Below are positions 27,790 to 36,505 of a stretch of 64,000 nt of DNA, in pieces. Position 1 is the stretch's first letter. Each line of letters starts with the position of its first letter. A program made the position numbers and the translations under genes. Below the pieces are notes generated by a model. The model saw nothing but the letters and a program-made list of their open reading frames with translations, did not search any database and was not told the origin of the DNA. Source of the stretch: Pseudomonas sp. Tri1 (GTDB lineage: Bacteria > Pseudomonadota > Gammaproteobacteria > Pseudomonadales > Pseudomonadaceae); the NCBI RefSeq assembly GCF_017968885.1, contig NZ_CP072913.1, forward strand, positions 1,534,001 to 1,598,000, written 5' to 3'.

Positions 27790-28094
27790 GGCGCGATTAC
27801 ATTCCTTGGTTGATTGGTGCTGTCCGTGGGGTGTTTCAATATCTGTGTGTTTCCAGACTTTACAGATCGTTGTACAGGGCTTTGAATCGGCTGTTTCTGG
27901 TGTGCTTGAGTGTTACCGGAGACTTCTGTGTAGGACTTTGCCCAAGGGCTTGGGCGGGGAATCCATTTGCGCTGTCGGAGCGCAGTGAAGTGCCGCTTCT
28001 ACCCCCGAATCTGCTGCGTTTCGCTGTGCCGGCGAGGCGGTCAGGCCATCGGTTGGCGGCGTAACGTCGATATTTTTCTCAAGGGTGCTTGTCC
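27790..28094. other. Divergent control region, 305 bases
   Basis: Lies between the oxoamine synthase (minus) and fosA (plus). No RNA gene or open frame recognised. Read toward the synthase, the last 80 bases hold CACGGACAG and CAAGGAATG, the latter overlapping the ribosome site; both resemble RsmA/CsrA GGA sites. Confidence 0.4.
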
Positions 28095-28511
28095 ATGCTC
28101 TCAGGCTTGAATCATCTGACCCTTGCCGTCACCGACCTGGACCGGAGCGTGGGGTTTTATCACGGGTTATTGCAGCTTCATCTCCAGGCCAAGTGGGCCA
28201 GCGGCGCTTACCTGTCGCTGCCTGGGCTATGGTTGTGCCTGTCTTTGGACCCTTTGCGTAAAACCGAGCCGGCGGCGGACTACACTCATTACGCATTCAG
28301 CATAAGTGCCGAGCTTTTCCCGGTGCTGGTGGCGCGGCTTAATGCCGCACAGGTCACTCCATGGCGAGACAATCGCAGCGAAGGCGACTCGTTTTATTTT
28401 CTGGATCCGGATGGGCACAAGCTTGAAGTCCATGTGGGAGACCTGGCGTCGCGGCTGAACGCCTGTCGGCAGGCGCCTTATGCCGCTATGGAGTTTTTTA
28501 CGGATCCGTGA
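28095..28511 (+). CDS. fosA: Fosfomycin glutathione transferase
   Basis: Mn-dependent addition of glutathione to fosfomycin, giving resistance. 138 residues, the FosA length; vicinal-oxygen-chelate fold. Metal ligands in place: His7 in LNHLTLAV, His in DYTHYAF, Glu in GHKLEVHVG. Also the substrate-contact segments [17 protein letters not shown] and [16 protein letters not shown]. The frame opens with a TTG two codons earlier, but the ATG at 28095 follows AAGGGTG well. Confidence 0.92.
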   Translation: MLSGLNHLTLAVTDLDRSVGFYHGLLQLHLQAKWASGAYLSLPGLWLCLSLDPLRKTEPAADYTHYAFSISAELFPVLVARLNAAQVTPWRDNRSEGDSFYFLDPDGHKLEVHVGDLASRLNACRQAPYAAMEFFTDP

Positions 28512-28666
28512 CGCTTGATGTGGTGTCACGTTCGGCCGAGTAGAGTGACGGTACAGGTGAGCTCCTCCAGTATTCATCCGATCGCATACGCTATCCTCAT
28601 GGGTAACGGGCCGTACGTCTCGTATCGCCTGGCACACAAGGTTTCGTTCACCGCAGCATTATCCGG

Positions 28667-30031
28667 ATGACCTCCAGCCCCATGGACACTCGAAGTTCCG
28701 CGCCGTTGGCCAGTTACATCGACCTTCTGCTGGACGCTGTGTGTGCCGTCGACGGTCAAGGGCGGTTTGTCTTCGTCAGTGCCGCCTGCGAACGCATTTT
28801 CGGCTACACCCCGCAGGAATTGATCGGCCGGCCGATGATCGATCTGGTGCACCCTGCCGACCGCCAACGGACCCTCGAAGCGGCGCGGGAGATCATGGAC
28901 GGCGAACCCAAGCTCAATTTCGAGAACCGCTACCTGCGCAAGGACGGTCAGGTGGTGCATATCCTGTGGTCGGCGCGCTGGTCTGCGGTGGATCAATTAC
29001 GCATCGCCGTGGCGCGGGACATCACCGAGCGCAAGCAGGCTGAGTCCCGACAAGCGGCGTTGTACGCGATTTCCGAAGCCGCTCATGCCGCGGCGGACTT
29101 GTTGGCGTTGTTCAAACGCATCCACCTGATCATTGGCGAGTGGCTGCCGGCGCTGAACTTTTCGGTAGCGTTGTATGACGAGCAATGCGCGCAACTGAAC
29201 TTTCCTTACCACGTCGACGACCTCGAGCGACAACCTGAGTTGCCGGGCACGGTTACCGGGCGGTTGTGTGCCGAGGTGATTCGCAGCGGCCAGCCGATCC
29301 TGCTGACCCCCGGTTCCAGCCAGTTGCCGCCAGGCTTCTGCGACCTCGTGGCGCAGCCGGACGCGCCTTGTTGGCTGGGTGTGCCATTGAACTCCCAGAA
29401 TGGCACGATCGGCGCGCTGATTGTAAAGAGCGCCCCACACCACGAACGCTACACCGAGCAGGACAAGGAACTGCTGCAGTATGTTTGTGCGCAGATCACC
29501 ATCGCTGTCGAGCGCCAGCAATTGCACGCCCGGTTGCAGCACATGGCGCAGTACGATCAACTGACCCAGGTGCCCAACCGCGCATTGTTGCGTGACCGGT
29601 TCAAGTCCGCACTGATCACCGCCCGCGCCGCGTCAGGGCGCATGGCCTTGTTGTATATCGACCTCGATCGCTTCAAGCAGATCAACGACACCTACGGTCA
29701 CGGAGTGGGCGATATGCTGCTGCAAGCGGTGGCCAGTCGTCTCAAGGGATGTATACGGGACACCGATACCGTAGCGCGCATTGGCGGCGATGAGTTCGTG
29801 GTCCTGCTCCATAGCATCCAGGATCTGGAAGACGCCCATCGCGTACAGGAAAAAATCCGCCATGCGCTGGCCCAGCCGCTGCGCCTGGACGGGCATTGCC
29901 TGAGCATCGAGCCGAGCATTGGTGTGGCCTGTTTTCCTGACCATGGCACTGAAGATGTGGACCTGTTCCGCCACGCGGACGCGGCAATGTATGCCGCCAA
30001 GCGTCGCAATCACCTGGCGTTCGGTAACTGA
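28667..30031 (+). CDS. PAS-GAF-GGDEF diguanylate cyclase
   Basis: Makes the second messenger c-di-GMP. 454 residues: PAS domain (about 15-125; LLLDAVCAVDGQGRFVFVSAACERIFGYTP), GAF domain (about 130-285), GGDEF domain (about 290-454). The active-site motif is intact (RIGGDEFVVLL), and an inhibitory-site RXXD (RDTD) lies five residues before it, so product feedback is expected. No membrane segments and no EAL domain, so a cytoplasmic sensor. Single gene; the ATG at 28682 is an alternative start. Confidence 0.93.
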   Translation: MTSSPMDTRSSAPLASYIDLLLDAVCAVDGQGRFVFVSAACERIFGYTPQELIGRPMIDLVHPADRQRTLEAAREIMDGEPKLNFENRYLRKDGQVVHILWSARWSAVDQLRIAVARDITERKQAESRQAALYAISEAAHAAADLLALFKRIHLIIGEWLPALNFSVALYDEQCAQLNFPYHVDDLERQPELPGTVTGRLCAEVIRSGQPILLTPGSSQLPPGFCDLVAQPDAPCWLGVPLNSQNGTIGALIVKSAPHHERYTEQDKELLQYVCAQITIAVERQQLHARLQHMAQYDQLTQVPNRALLRDRFKSALITARAASGRMALLYIDLDRFKQINDTYGHGVGDMLLQAVASRLKGCIRDTDTVARIGGDEFVVLLHSIQDLEDAHRVQEKIRHALAQPLRLDGHCLSIEPSIGVACFPDHGTEDVDLFRHADAAMYAAKRRNHLAFGN

Positions 30032-30248
30032 CCACGCGCCACCGTTCGTCGTGGTATTGGATGTTTTTTCAAACCTTTCAGGCCTTGTTCCTTTCGGATG
30101 TAGGGCGAGTCCCACTCGCCGGAAAGATGACCCACGATCGAACGAAGGTGTTTGATGCGGGTCGCAAAAGTGGGAGAACCACCATCGCGAGCACCGTGAC
30201 AGCCGAATCTGGCCGTTAACGGGACAGACGTCTCGCTGATTTTTCACC

Positions 30249-30290
30249 GGTGGTTCTGATTCAGAGGCGGGACACCCGCCAGAACTTTTA
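30249..30290 (+). other. Inverted repeat in the 5' leader of the DUF4142 gene
   Basis: GGCGGG ACA CCCGCC makes a tight hairpin flanked by GTTCTG-type and CAGAAC arms that can extend it, ending about 20 bases before the start codon. It may be a regulatory hairpin or an operator. Confidence 0.4.
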
Positions 30291-30308
30291 TCAGAGGAGG
30301 GCGCGACC

Positions 30309-30812
30309 ATGAGCCGTATGGCCAGCTTTTTTCGCACCACCAGTCTTGTCGTGTTGATGGGCCTGGGTGCCAACAGTGCCTGGGCCCAATCGCCTGTCGA
30401 ATTCATCAACGACGCCTCGGCCAAAGGCATGGCCGACATCGAGGCCAGTCGCTTGGCCCACGGGAAAGCCGAGTCCAGGGAGGTCAAGGATTACACCATC
30501 ATGGTGATCAACGACCGCACCACGGCCAATCAACATCTGGCCAAGATTGCGAAAAAGCTCGACTTGCCCGTTGCGCCCAGAGAGGAAGTGGCTGACAAGG
30601 CCAAGGCCCTGATGCCACAGGTGCAGGAAGGGGAGTCGTTCGAAGCCGCTTATGCTGCCAGCCAGGTCAAGGCCACCGAGGAAGCCATTGCGCAGATCCA
30701 GCAGCAGGCCCAGACGACCGAAGTGCCGGAAATCAAAGCCTTCGCCGATGAAACCCTGCCTAAATTGCAGACTCATCTCCAGATGGCCAGGGCGCTGCAG
30801 GCCAGTCGCTGA
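30309..30812 (+). CDS. Periplasmic DUF4142 protein
   Basis: 167 residues with a signal peptide ([26 protein letters not shown]). The mature part is the ferritin-like four-helix DUF4142 domain: [39 protein letters not shown], and a C-terminal [14 protein letters not shown]. Such proteins are associated with envelope or osmotic stress. Followed after 76 bases by an SDR gene of the type also induced in general stress. Confidence 0.9.
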   Translation: MSRMASFFRTTSLVVLMGLGANSAWAQSPVEFINDASAKGMADIEASRLAHGKAESREVKDYTIMVINDRTTANQHLAKIAKKLDLPVAPREEVADKAKALMPQVQEGESFEAAYAASQVKATEEAIAQIQQQAQTTEVPEIKAFADETLPKLQTHLQMARALQASR

Positions 30813-30888
30813 TTCGTATCACTTCTTGAATTCAGGACCGGGGCGTTCACGCCCTGGTTCAACTCGCCCGCAAAAAAGGAGAAGTTCG

Positions 30889-31797
30889 ATGTCCACACGT
30901 CGAGAACCCAACCAATACGCGATGCAGAACCCGTTGACCCAGTATCCTCGTCCGCCATTTCCCGACCAGCCGCAATCGCCGCCGGGCATTGATCAGGACA
31001 TGGTGCCCAAGCCCGATCATGGCGAAAAAAGTTATCAAGGCTTCGGGCGCCTGGAAGGGCGCAAGGCACTGGTCACCGGTGGTGACTCGGGCATCGGCCG
31101 TGCCGCCGCCATCGCCTATGCTCGCGAGGGCGCTGACGTAGCGATCAATTATTTGCCCAGTGAAGAGCGGGATGCGCGGCAAGTCATTGAACTGATCGAA
31201 GCCGAAGGCCGCAAGGCGATTGCGATCCCGGGCGACCTCAAGGACGAAGCCTTCTGCGTCCAATTGGTGAAAAGCGCCCACGAGCAATTGGGTGGGCTGG
31301 ATATTTTGGTGAATGTCGCCGGCAAACAGCAAGCGCAAAAAGATATCGCCGATATCACCACCGCGCAGTTCGATGACACCATGAAAACCAACATCTATGC
31401 GATGTTCTGGCTCTGCAAGGCGGCGCTGCCGCTGATGCCGGCGGGCGCGACGGTCATCAATACTGCATCGATCCAATCCTATGATCCGTCCGCGACATTG
31501 TTGGACTACGCCACCACCAAAGCGGCCATCGTGGCGTTCACCAAGGCGCTGGCGGGGCAGGTCATCAGCAAGGGCATCCGCGTCAACGCGGTGGCACCCG
31601 GGCCGATTTGGACCGTGCTGCAACCTAGCGGTGGGCAACCTCAGGAGAAAATTCCCACTTTTGGCTCACAGGTGCCGATGAAACGTCCAGGCCAACCCGC
31701 CGAGTGCGCGCCACTCTACGTATTGCTGGCGTCCCAGGAGTCGAGCTACATCACCGGGGAAGTGTTCGGCGTGACCGGCGGCAATCCGTTGCCTTGA
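30889..31797 (+). CDS. Short-chain dehydrogenase of the YghA/GsiB-associated stress type
   Basis: 302 residues from the ATG at 30889, which has AAGGAGAAG before it. The N-terminal extension of about 45 residues ([17 protein letters not shown]) is typical of this subfamily. Rossmann motif [27 protein letters not shown], the catalytic Ser in NTASIQSYD, and YATTK (Tyr, Lys). NADP(H)-dependent aldehyde/alcohol reduction is expected; the true substrate is unknown. Confidence 0.9.
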   Translation: MSTRREPNQYAMQNPLTQYPRPPFPDQPQSPPGIDQDMVPKPDHGEKSYQGFGRLEGRKALVTGGDSGIGRAAAIAYAREGADVAINYLPSEERDARQVIELIEAEGRKAIAIPGDLKDEAFCVQLVKSAHEQLGGLDILVNVAGKQQAQKDIADITTAQFDDTMKTNIYAMFWLCKAALPLMPAGATVINTASIQSYDPSATLLDYATTKAAIVAFTKALAGQVISKGIRVNAVAPGPIWTVLQPSGGQPQEKIPTFGSQVPMKRPGQPAECAPLYVLLASQESSYITGEVFGVTGGNPLP

Positions 31798-31845
31798 TCC
31801 TTGGCCGGGCCGAGCGAGTGGTACATCACCACTCGCGCTCCCCGC

Positions 31846-32250
31846 TTAACACTGGTTCAGGTCGATCTTGGTTTTTTCTTCCAGGCCTTCAAGGTTTTTC
31901 ACTTCGCCTTGCCCCATGTCCTGGTAATGCTTCCTCAACGCCTCCAGTTGCTTGAGGTCTAGCGATTCGAGCCCGAGCATCGCATTTTGTGCATCCTTGG
32001 TTGCTCGCAATAGCTCATCGATCTTCAGGTGCAAGATGTCGGTATCGCGGTTCTGCGTGTTCTGAATCAGGAACACCATCAGGAAGGTGATAATCGTCGT
32101 TGAGGTATTGATGATCAGTTGCCAAGTGTCATTGAACTGGAACAGAGGCCCGCTGAGGGCCCAAAGCACCAATAACACGATGGCCCCCAAAAAGGTCTTG
32201 GGGCTCCCCGCCCAGAGGGCCAGTTTTTGGGCGATTTTTGCGAAGGTCAT
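31846..32250 (-). CDS. Low-affinity iron permease family protein
   Basis: 134 residues from MTFAKIAQKLALWAG, whose ATG follows AAGGAAA; the frame extends eight codons further up without a ribosome site. Two transmembrane helices (about 20-40 and 50-72), the segment GPLFQFNDTWQLIINTSTTIITFLMVFLIQNTQNRD being the family signature, then a cytoplasmic helical tail. Related to yeast Fet4 only in part; transport is not proven for the bacterial short forms. Confidence 0.85.
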   Translation of the reverse strand: MTFAKIAQKLALWAGSPKTFLGAIVLLVLWALSGPLFQFNDTWQLIINTSTTIITFLMVFLIQNTQNRDTDILHLKIDELLRATKDAQNAMLGLESLDLKQLEALRKHYQDMGQGEVKNLEGLEEKTKIDLNQC

Positions 32251-32424
32251 TGCTGTTTTCCTTGTGGGATGCACCTGTCTGGTGAGACAGCGACGACACA
32301 GTGAAAATTCTGCTCACATTTGAGCTGCAGTCTTTTGGCGAACGTTTATCGCCCTGCCAGATGACCATCGCAACATTTGCCGTATCCACGGGTCACTCCT
32401 TAACGCCCTCGACCGGAGTACACC

Positions 32425-32571
32425 ATGAACCTCACCCGCACCTTCTGCCTTGCCTGTTGCCTGTTCGCCCTGCAAGGCTGCTTCGACAACTCGGACAATG
32501 AGACCAAGGACAACACCGATGGCACCAAGTCTTCAGTGCAGATGCAGGAGTCTGGCTCAGAGAAAAAATAG
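32425..32571 (+). CDS. Small lipoprotein, 48 aa
   Basis: An ATG with a GGAG ribosome site (32414-32417) opens a 48-codon frame: MNLTRTFCLACCLFALQGC is a lipoprotein signal with lipobox LQGC, followed by an acidic, polar tail (FDNSDNETKDNTDGTK...) ending in KK. It would be a surface or periplasmic lipoprotein of about 29 mature residues. Divergent from the iron permease-like gene. Function unknown. Confidence 0.65.
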   Translation: MNLTRTFCLACCLFALQGCFDNSDNETKDNTDGTKSSVQMQESGSEKK

Positions 32572-32607
32572 CGGTTAAGAAACGGCCGCCCCTTGGTACG
32601 CGAGCCA

Positions 32608-32692
32608 TGCGGGAGCGGGCTTGCTCGCGAAAGCGGTGTATCTGCAGCATGACACACCGGCTTCGCGCGCAAGTCCGCTCCCACAGGTTTTT
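32608..32692. repeat. Diverged REP pair
   Basis: GCGGGAGCGGGCTTGCTCGC and inverted GCGCGCAAGTCCGCTCCCAC, both with several changes from the common form. Confidence 0.85.
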
Positions 32693-33102
32693 CAGCGCCC
32701 CTGCTGCAACACCTTCAGCGCCGCCGAAGCCAGAAAGCCTGAGCGGCTTTTTTCCTCAGGATGGTGCAACACATATTCATCGATACGATTGAGCAGGTAG
32801 CCAGGCAACGTGATGTTGAGTTTTTGCGCCTTGCCCAGGTATTTGGTCACATCGATGTCCACCAGCGCCCAGGTGCAGCCGGCATATTTTGGATTCGCCG
32901 CATGCAAGGTGACGGTGTTGGCCGGCGGAATCGCCGAACCGTCCTCAGCCAAAATCTCGAAGTGCCCCTCAATGGCCTCACGGGCCATCGCCATGGCCTC
33001 GTCCAGGTCGTCGCCAGCGGAAAAACAGCCGGGAATATCCGGCACTTCAACGCCCCAGGCGTGTTTTTCATCGCCCATGGAAATCGCAATCGGGTAAAGC
33101 AT
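32692..33102 (-). CDS. hicB: HicB antitoxin
   Basis: 136 residues: an N-terminal partial RNase-H-like HicB domain (WGVEVPDIPGCFSAGDDLDEAMAMAREAIEGHFE) and a C-terminal ribbon-helix-helix (KLNITLPGYLLNRIDEYV) that binds its own promoter. Starts one base after the HicA stop codon. Neutralises HicA and represses the operon in this family. Confidence 0.93.
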   Translation of the reverse strand: MLYPIAISMGDEKHAWGVEVPDIPGCFSAGDDLDEAMAMAREAIEGHFEILAEDGSAIPPANTVTLHAANPKYAGCTWALVDIDVTKYLGKAQKLNITLPGYLLNRIDEYVLHHPEEKSRSGFLASAALKVLQQGR

Positions 33103-33103
33103 T

Positions 33104-33319
33104 TCAATCGTCCTCCGCAGACGTAGCGCAACTGGCCGTCTGAAGCAGGGCCTGTTGCAAAATACTGATGGCCGTTTTTTTGAGCAGGTCCTTCTTTGGA
33201 TGGGGCACCGTCACCAGCCCCGGTTTGGTCGGATGCTTGAAGTGATGATGACTGCCCCGCACCCGCACCAGATACCAACCGTCCGCAATAATTTGGCTTA
33301 TCAGAAATCGGCTATTCAC
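33104..33319 (-). CDS. hicA: HicA toxin, mRNA interferase
   Basis: 71 residues, double-stranded-RNA-binding-like fold. Catalytic His lies in VRGSHHHFKHPTKPG, with VTVPHPKKDLLKKT following as in other HicA toxins. Cleaves mRNA at translation. First gene of hicAB, with GGAGGTG ribosome site directly upstream. No truncation seen, so probably active. Confidence 0.93.
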   Translation of the reverse strand: MNSRFLISQIIADGWYLVRVRGSHHHFKHPTKPGLVTVPHPKKDLLKKTAISILQQALLQTASCATSAEDD

Positions 33320-33342
33320 ATCACCTCCGTGTGGTGTGCTTG

Positions 33343-33359
33343 GTAGGTACTATACCTAC
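33343..33359. promoter_or_regulatory. Candidate HicB operator
   Basis: GTAGGTA CTA TACCTAC, a perfect 7-base inverted repeat 24 bases upstream of hicA, in the expected position for ribbon-helix-helix autorepression. Confidence 0.65.
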
Positions 33360-33507
33360 TAAGATTCAATGATCAACACTATAACCACCGAGGGCGAGAT
33401 CGGTAGGCAAGCGCAGTCATCGTAGCGAAGTCTGGAAGCAGCGTCGCACAAGGGCGGCAGCGAGGCGGGGTGGGTCTATTTCGGGATGTGAAACAGGGCG
33501 CAAATGC

Positions 33508-33560
33508 TTGGGTGGCGAGGGAGCTTGCTCCCGCTGGGGGGCGAAGCAACCCCTGGGTTT
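33508..33560. repeat. Second-class REP mosaic
   Basis: GGTGGCGAGGGAGCTTGCTC followed by GGGGCGAAGCAACCCC, the same arrangement as near 22940. Confidence 0.6.
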
Positions 33561-33601
33561 ACAGCTCAAATATCAGCAGCTGCTTCGCGAAACTTCAGTC
33601 G

Positions 33602-34231
33602 CTATGACTGCTGCACAAATGTCAGTCGCAGCGCAAACCCGATCAGAAGACTCCCAAACAACCACTGCTGCGCGCGCTGGGCCGAAGGGGAACGCTGAAG
33701 CCAGCGTCCGAGCGTCACACCGACCAGCGCGTAGGCGCTATCAAACAAGAAACCGACGCTGACCAACACCACGCCCAGGGTCGCAAACTGCCCCAGCACC
33801 GGCCCGCCCTGTGGGTCGATGAACTGCGGCAACAACACCGAGCAAAACAGCAAGGCCTTGGGATTGAGCAGATTCGTCAGCAGCCCACGCCGAATCGCCT
33901 GGTGCCAACACCGCTTTGCGGCTTCCACACCGGCATCGTCAATACTCGGCAACAACGTGGTCCGCAGGCACTGAAAACCAATCCATAACAAATAAGCCGC
34001 ACCGGCCAGACGCACCACATCAAAGGTCCATGGCGCTGTCTTGAACAACGCCGAGAGCCCCAACGCCGCCAGCGCAACATGACAGCCCCGAGCAACGCCG
34101 AGCCCCAGCGCCGTTGCCAGCGCCGCGCCTTTACCCTGACGGGCGCCGGTTTGCAGCAGCAGAATCATGTCCGGCCCGGGCAGCACATACACCACCATCA
34201 AGGCCATCAAGAACAACCAGAGCTCTGCCAT
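33602..34231 (-). CDS. LysE/RhtB-family amino-acid exporter
   Basis: 209 residues from MAELWLFLMALMVVYVLPGPDMILLL; the AGGGGAG ribosome site supports this ATG over one five codons up. Six hydrophobic segments; the VLPGPDMILLLQTGARQG and GLLTNLLNPKALLFCSVLLPQF motifs are the family signatures. Exports amino acids or homoserine-like compounds. Divergent from an Lrp/AsnC regulator, which probably controls it. Confidence 0.9.
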   Translation of the reverse strand: MAELWLFLMALMVVYVLPGPDMILLLQTGARQGKGAALATALGLGVARGCHVALAALGLSALFKTAPWTFDVVRLAGAAYLLWIGFQCLRTTLLPSIDDAGVEAAKRCWHQAIRRGLLTNLLNPKALLFCSVLLPQFIDPQGGPVLGQFATLGVVLVSVGFLFDSAYALVGVTLGRWLQRSPSAQRAQQWLFGSLLIGFALRLTFVQQS

Positions 34232-34374
34232 GTCACTCCCCTTCATCGACGATTCGGTGGTGCCAGTCTAGGGCCGATGGGGAGGGCAGGTGGTTGCGAA
34301 GTCAGCTTCTATAGCCAATGAAATTAGCATAACCTGCTACATATTCACGGTAATAAATTGGAATCTACCAATTC

Positions 34375-34857
34375 ATGAAGCTAGACGCCTTCGACCGCAA
34401 AATCCTCGCCGCGCTGCAACGCGATGGTCGCCTGAGCAATGTGCAACTGGCCGAAGAAATCGGCCTGTCCCCGTCACCCTGCCTGCGCCGGGTGCGGATG
34501 CTCGAAGAGGCCGGTGTCATTCGCGGTTATCAAGCCATCCTGGACCGTGATGAAGTGGGGCTCGGACTGACGATCTTTGTCGGCGTGAAGGTTGAACGGC
34601 ACAACGACGAACAAGCCGAAGCGTTTCGCCAGGCCGTTACGTCGTTGCCGGAAGTGATCTCGGCTTTTCTGGTGTCGGGTGAATCGGATTTTCTGTTGCA
34701 AGTGGTGGTGCCGGACCTGCGGGCCTACGACCGATTCCTCACAGGGCGGCTGCTGAAACTGCCGGGGGTGAGCGATATCCGCAGCAACTTTGCGATTCAT
34801 ACGGTGAAGACGCCGGGGGCGTTGCCCTTGGGGCATTTACCGGGCACTGAGCAATGA
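34375..34857 (+). CDS. Lrp/AsnC-family regulator
   Basis: 160 residues: N-terminal helix-turn-helix (DAFDRKILAALQRDGRLSNVQLAEEIGLSPSPCLRRVRMLEEAG) and C-terminal RAM effector domain (ESDFLLQVVVPDLRAYDRFL). Such regulators sense amino acids as octamers. Divergent from the LysE exporter over a 143-base AT-rich gap (TAGCATAACCTGC..., TTACGGT-type repeats), so it likely senses the exported amino acid. Confidence 0.92.
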   Translation: MKLDAFDRKILAALQRDGRLSNVQLAEEIGLSPSPCLRRVRMLEEAGVIRGYQAILDRDEVGLGLTIFVGVKVERHNDEQAEAFRQAVTSLPEVISAFLVSGESDFLLQVVVPDLRAYDRFLTGRLLKLPGVSDIRSNFAIHTVKTPGALPLGHLPGTEQ

Positions 34858-34884
34858 ACGACACAAGTGGGCGGCCAAGATCCC

Positions 34885-34919
34885 AAAAGCCCCGCTGTGA
34901 AAAACACCGGGGCTTTTTG
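34885..34919 (+). terminator. Intrinsic terminator after the Lrp gene
   Basis: AAAAGCCCCG, 12-base loop, CCGGGGCTTTTT. It could serve both strands: the Lrp gene and the convergent DUF3077 gene. Confidence 0.9.
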
Positions 34920-34973
34920 TCTTGTCGTTAGGTGGGGAATGTTGCGACTCCCATTCTCAAACGTACGGTCTAT

Positions 34974-35273
34974 CTATTGTTTCTCGGCTTTTTTTCTAAC
35001 TTCAACTTCCTGTCTAGGCGTAATGACTTTCACAACGTCATCAATCACCGCCTTGCTCATTTCCAACAAAAAATGCGCAGCCCAGGCGTAGCGGTCGGTG
35101 CTCTTTTCAAACGCCGCGTCTTCGGCCAACCGGTGAGCGAGATGCAAAAGGTCCGACGCCCGTTCCAATGCCTCTTGGATGGGTACGCCGCCGTTGACAC
35201 GGAACAGCGCTCGATCAGCGGAATAGTTGAAGGGGGTGTAGCCGATGGTTTTTAGCTCAGTGTTTTCGTTCAT
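34974..35273 (-). CDS. DUF3077-type small protein
   Basis: 99 residues. The core YSADRALFRVNGGVPIQEALERASDLLHLAHRLAEDA is the pattern of the small DUF3077/DUF6124 proteins that occur in many copies in pseudomonads. A helical C-terminal half (AAHFLLEMSKAVIDDVV) ends in a Lys/Glu-rich tail. No known function. It shares the terminator with the Lrp gene. Confidence 0.85.
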   Translation of the reverse strand: MNENTELKTIGYTPFNYSADRALFRVNGGVPIQEALERASDLLHLAHRLAEDAAFEKSTDRYAWAAHFLLEMSKAVIDDVVKVITPRQEVEVRKKAEKQ

Positions 35274-35785
35274 GGCCTACCTCCGAGGATCGGAAGGTCG
35301 TTGGCCCGAAGCTGAAGCTTGGTTCGGTAAGAGCGGAAATAGGATGGAATTGCGTTTCGCATAGTTTCACTCCTTGACTTGAGAAACCGCCGCCATCCTT
35401 TCCTAGATTCGGGTGGCGGCCGTACGTGGGCTAGGAACCGGGAATCAAGGCACCCGGCACACCCGAGGGTGTCCCACGCACAGCCGCCATAAAACATCAT
35501 CGCAAACACAAAAAGCGCCTGCAATTTTATGGGCGCTGTGCGCCTTGAGTTCAACGGGTTCCTAGGCCCGGTCGCTGAATTTGCAGCGACGTCTGGGAGA
35601 GTAGCCACCGAAGGACAAGGGCAACAAGGCGAAAACTCGCCGAAAAGCGAAGTAAGCGTACCCCCTACGTAATTCTCGGATTTTGCCTACAAATATCCAT
35701 GGGAGCCCTACGATATTGTCAGTTGTGCTGATTTCCCAGCCCATGATGAGGTCAGATCGTTGAGCCGCTAAGAAGGTAAAAACCG
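35274..35785. other. 512 bases without a recognised gene
   Basis: Moderate GC, several short frames with poor codon use. It holds the promoter of the DUF3077 gene at its left end. No RNA family recognised. Confidence 0.4.
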
Positions 35786-35965
35786 ATGTGTGCAGATAGG
35801 GACAGGAAAACCAGCGCTTTGACTGAGTTTTTCACCAACACCCCCGCCGAGACTAGAAAAGAGACCTTGATGGGCATCATTGGCAAGGCTAACGCCTCTC
35901 AACGTGATGTTGTGCAGAAAGCGGAGGCTATCAAAGTTGCACGGGCCTCCGCTCAGGCAAACTGA
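35786..35965 (+). CDS. Small hypothetical protein, 59 aa
   Basis: Starts ATG TGT GCA at 35786 with AAGGT eight bases before. The sequence MCADRDRKTSALTEFFTNT, then about 40 helical charged residues, ends ARASAQAN. No signal peptide or membrane segment. Lies just outside the left copy of the tRNA-Gly 3' end. Codon use looks coding; function unknown. Confidence 0.55.
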   Translation: MCADRDRKTSALTEFFTNTPAETRKETLMGIIGKANASQRDVVQKAEAIKVARASAQAN

Positions 35966-35982
35966 ACTCTACAAACTCCAGA

Positions 35983-36017
35983 CCAAAAAAAACGGCCACC
36001 AAGAGCCGGTTTTTTTA
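35983..36017. terminator. Second copy of the tRNA-Gly terminator
   Basis: ACCAAAAAAAACGGC...GAGCCGG then TTTTTTT, nearly the same as the hairpin at 47593. The left arm has lost one C, so the stem is slightly weaker. Confidence 0.7.
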
Positions 36018-36040
36018 TCCCTCGCCAACACACAGCGCGG

Positions 36041-36079
36041 GACCAGAATTCGATTGGAGCGGGTGAAGGGAATCGAACC
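36041..36079. repeat. Left attachment-like repeat (duplicate of tRNA-Gly 3' end)
   Basis: 39 bases identical to 47657-47695 except one position. It starts GACCAGAATTCG and includes TGGAGCGGGTGAAGGGAATC, the 3' end and T-arm of tRNA-Gly. After 36079 the tRNA likeness ends, so this is a fragment and not a gene. Confidence 0.88.
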
Positions 36080-36090
36080 TTTATTGGCCA

Positions 36091-36505
36091 AAAAACCCAG
36101 AAAGTGTGTATCCGTGTAGCCGTCTGTAGGTGCCGAATGCAGTATCACTCGCGACCCTGGGCGCTGCTCACGGTGCACTATGGTGCACGAGGTGTCCACC
36201 TCAAATTTGAGCGTCCCTTAACCATGCTGATTCCGAGAATGGACGCTGTGATCAGGGCATGGCGACGAAGAGTGAAATCGCCACGTATTGGTGATGCAAT
36301 CTGCTTACACGCTACGACCATCATTGCCTCGCAGGTGACAGGGCGACGGCCTGTTGCAAATTGTTGCGTATGTCATGATCGTCCAAGTAGGTAGCATCTA
36401 CGTTAGGTGTACATTAGCAGGCGGGCCTGCCCGAGCGCATGATGGGAAAGGTATAGATGTTATCATCATGGCCGGTAGGAAAATTAAATGCTACAAGGAG
36501 TTAGC
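36091..36505. other. 415 bases at the island left end without a clear gene
   Basis: Only short unconvincing frames. The last 100 bases are AT-rich and probably hold the promoter of the next gene. Confidence 0.4.

Noticed and set aside
35270..35744. Minus-strand frames in the gap left of the island
   Set aside because: Poor codon use, no ribosome site, and no likeness to known proteins.
36041..36079. Second tRNA-Gly gene
   Set aside because: Only the 3' end and part of the T-arm match; no anticodon arm, D-arm or 5' acceptor half follows.
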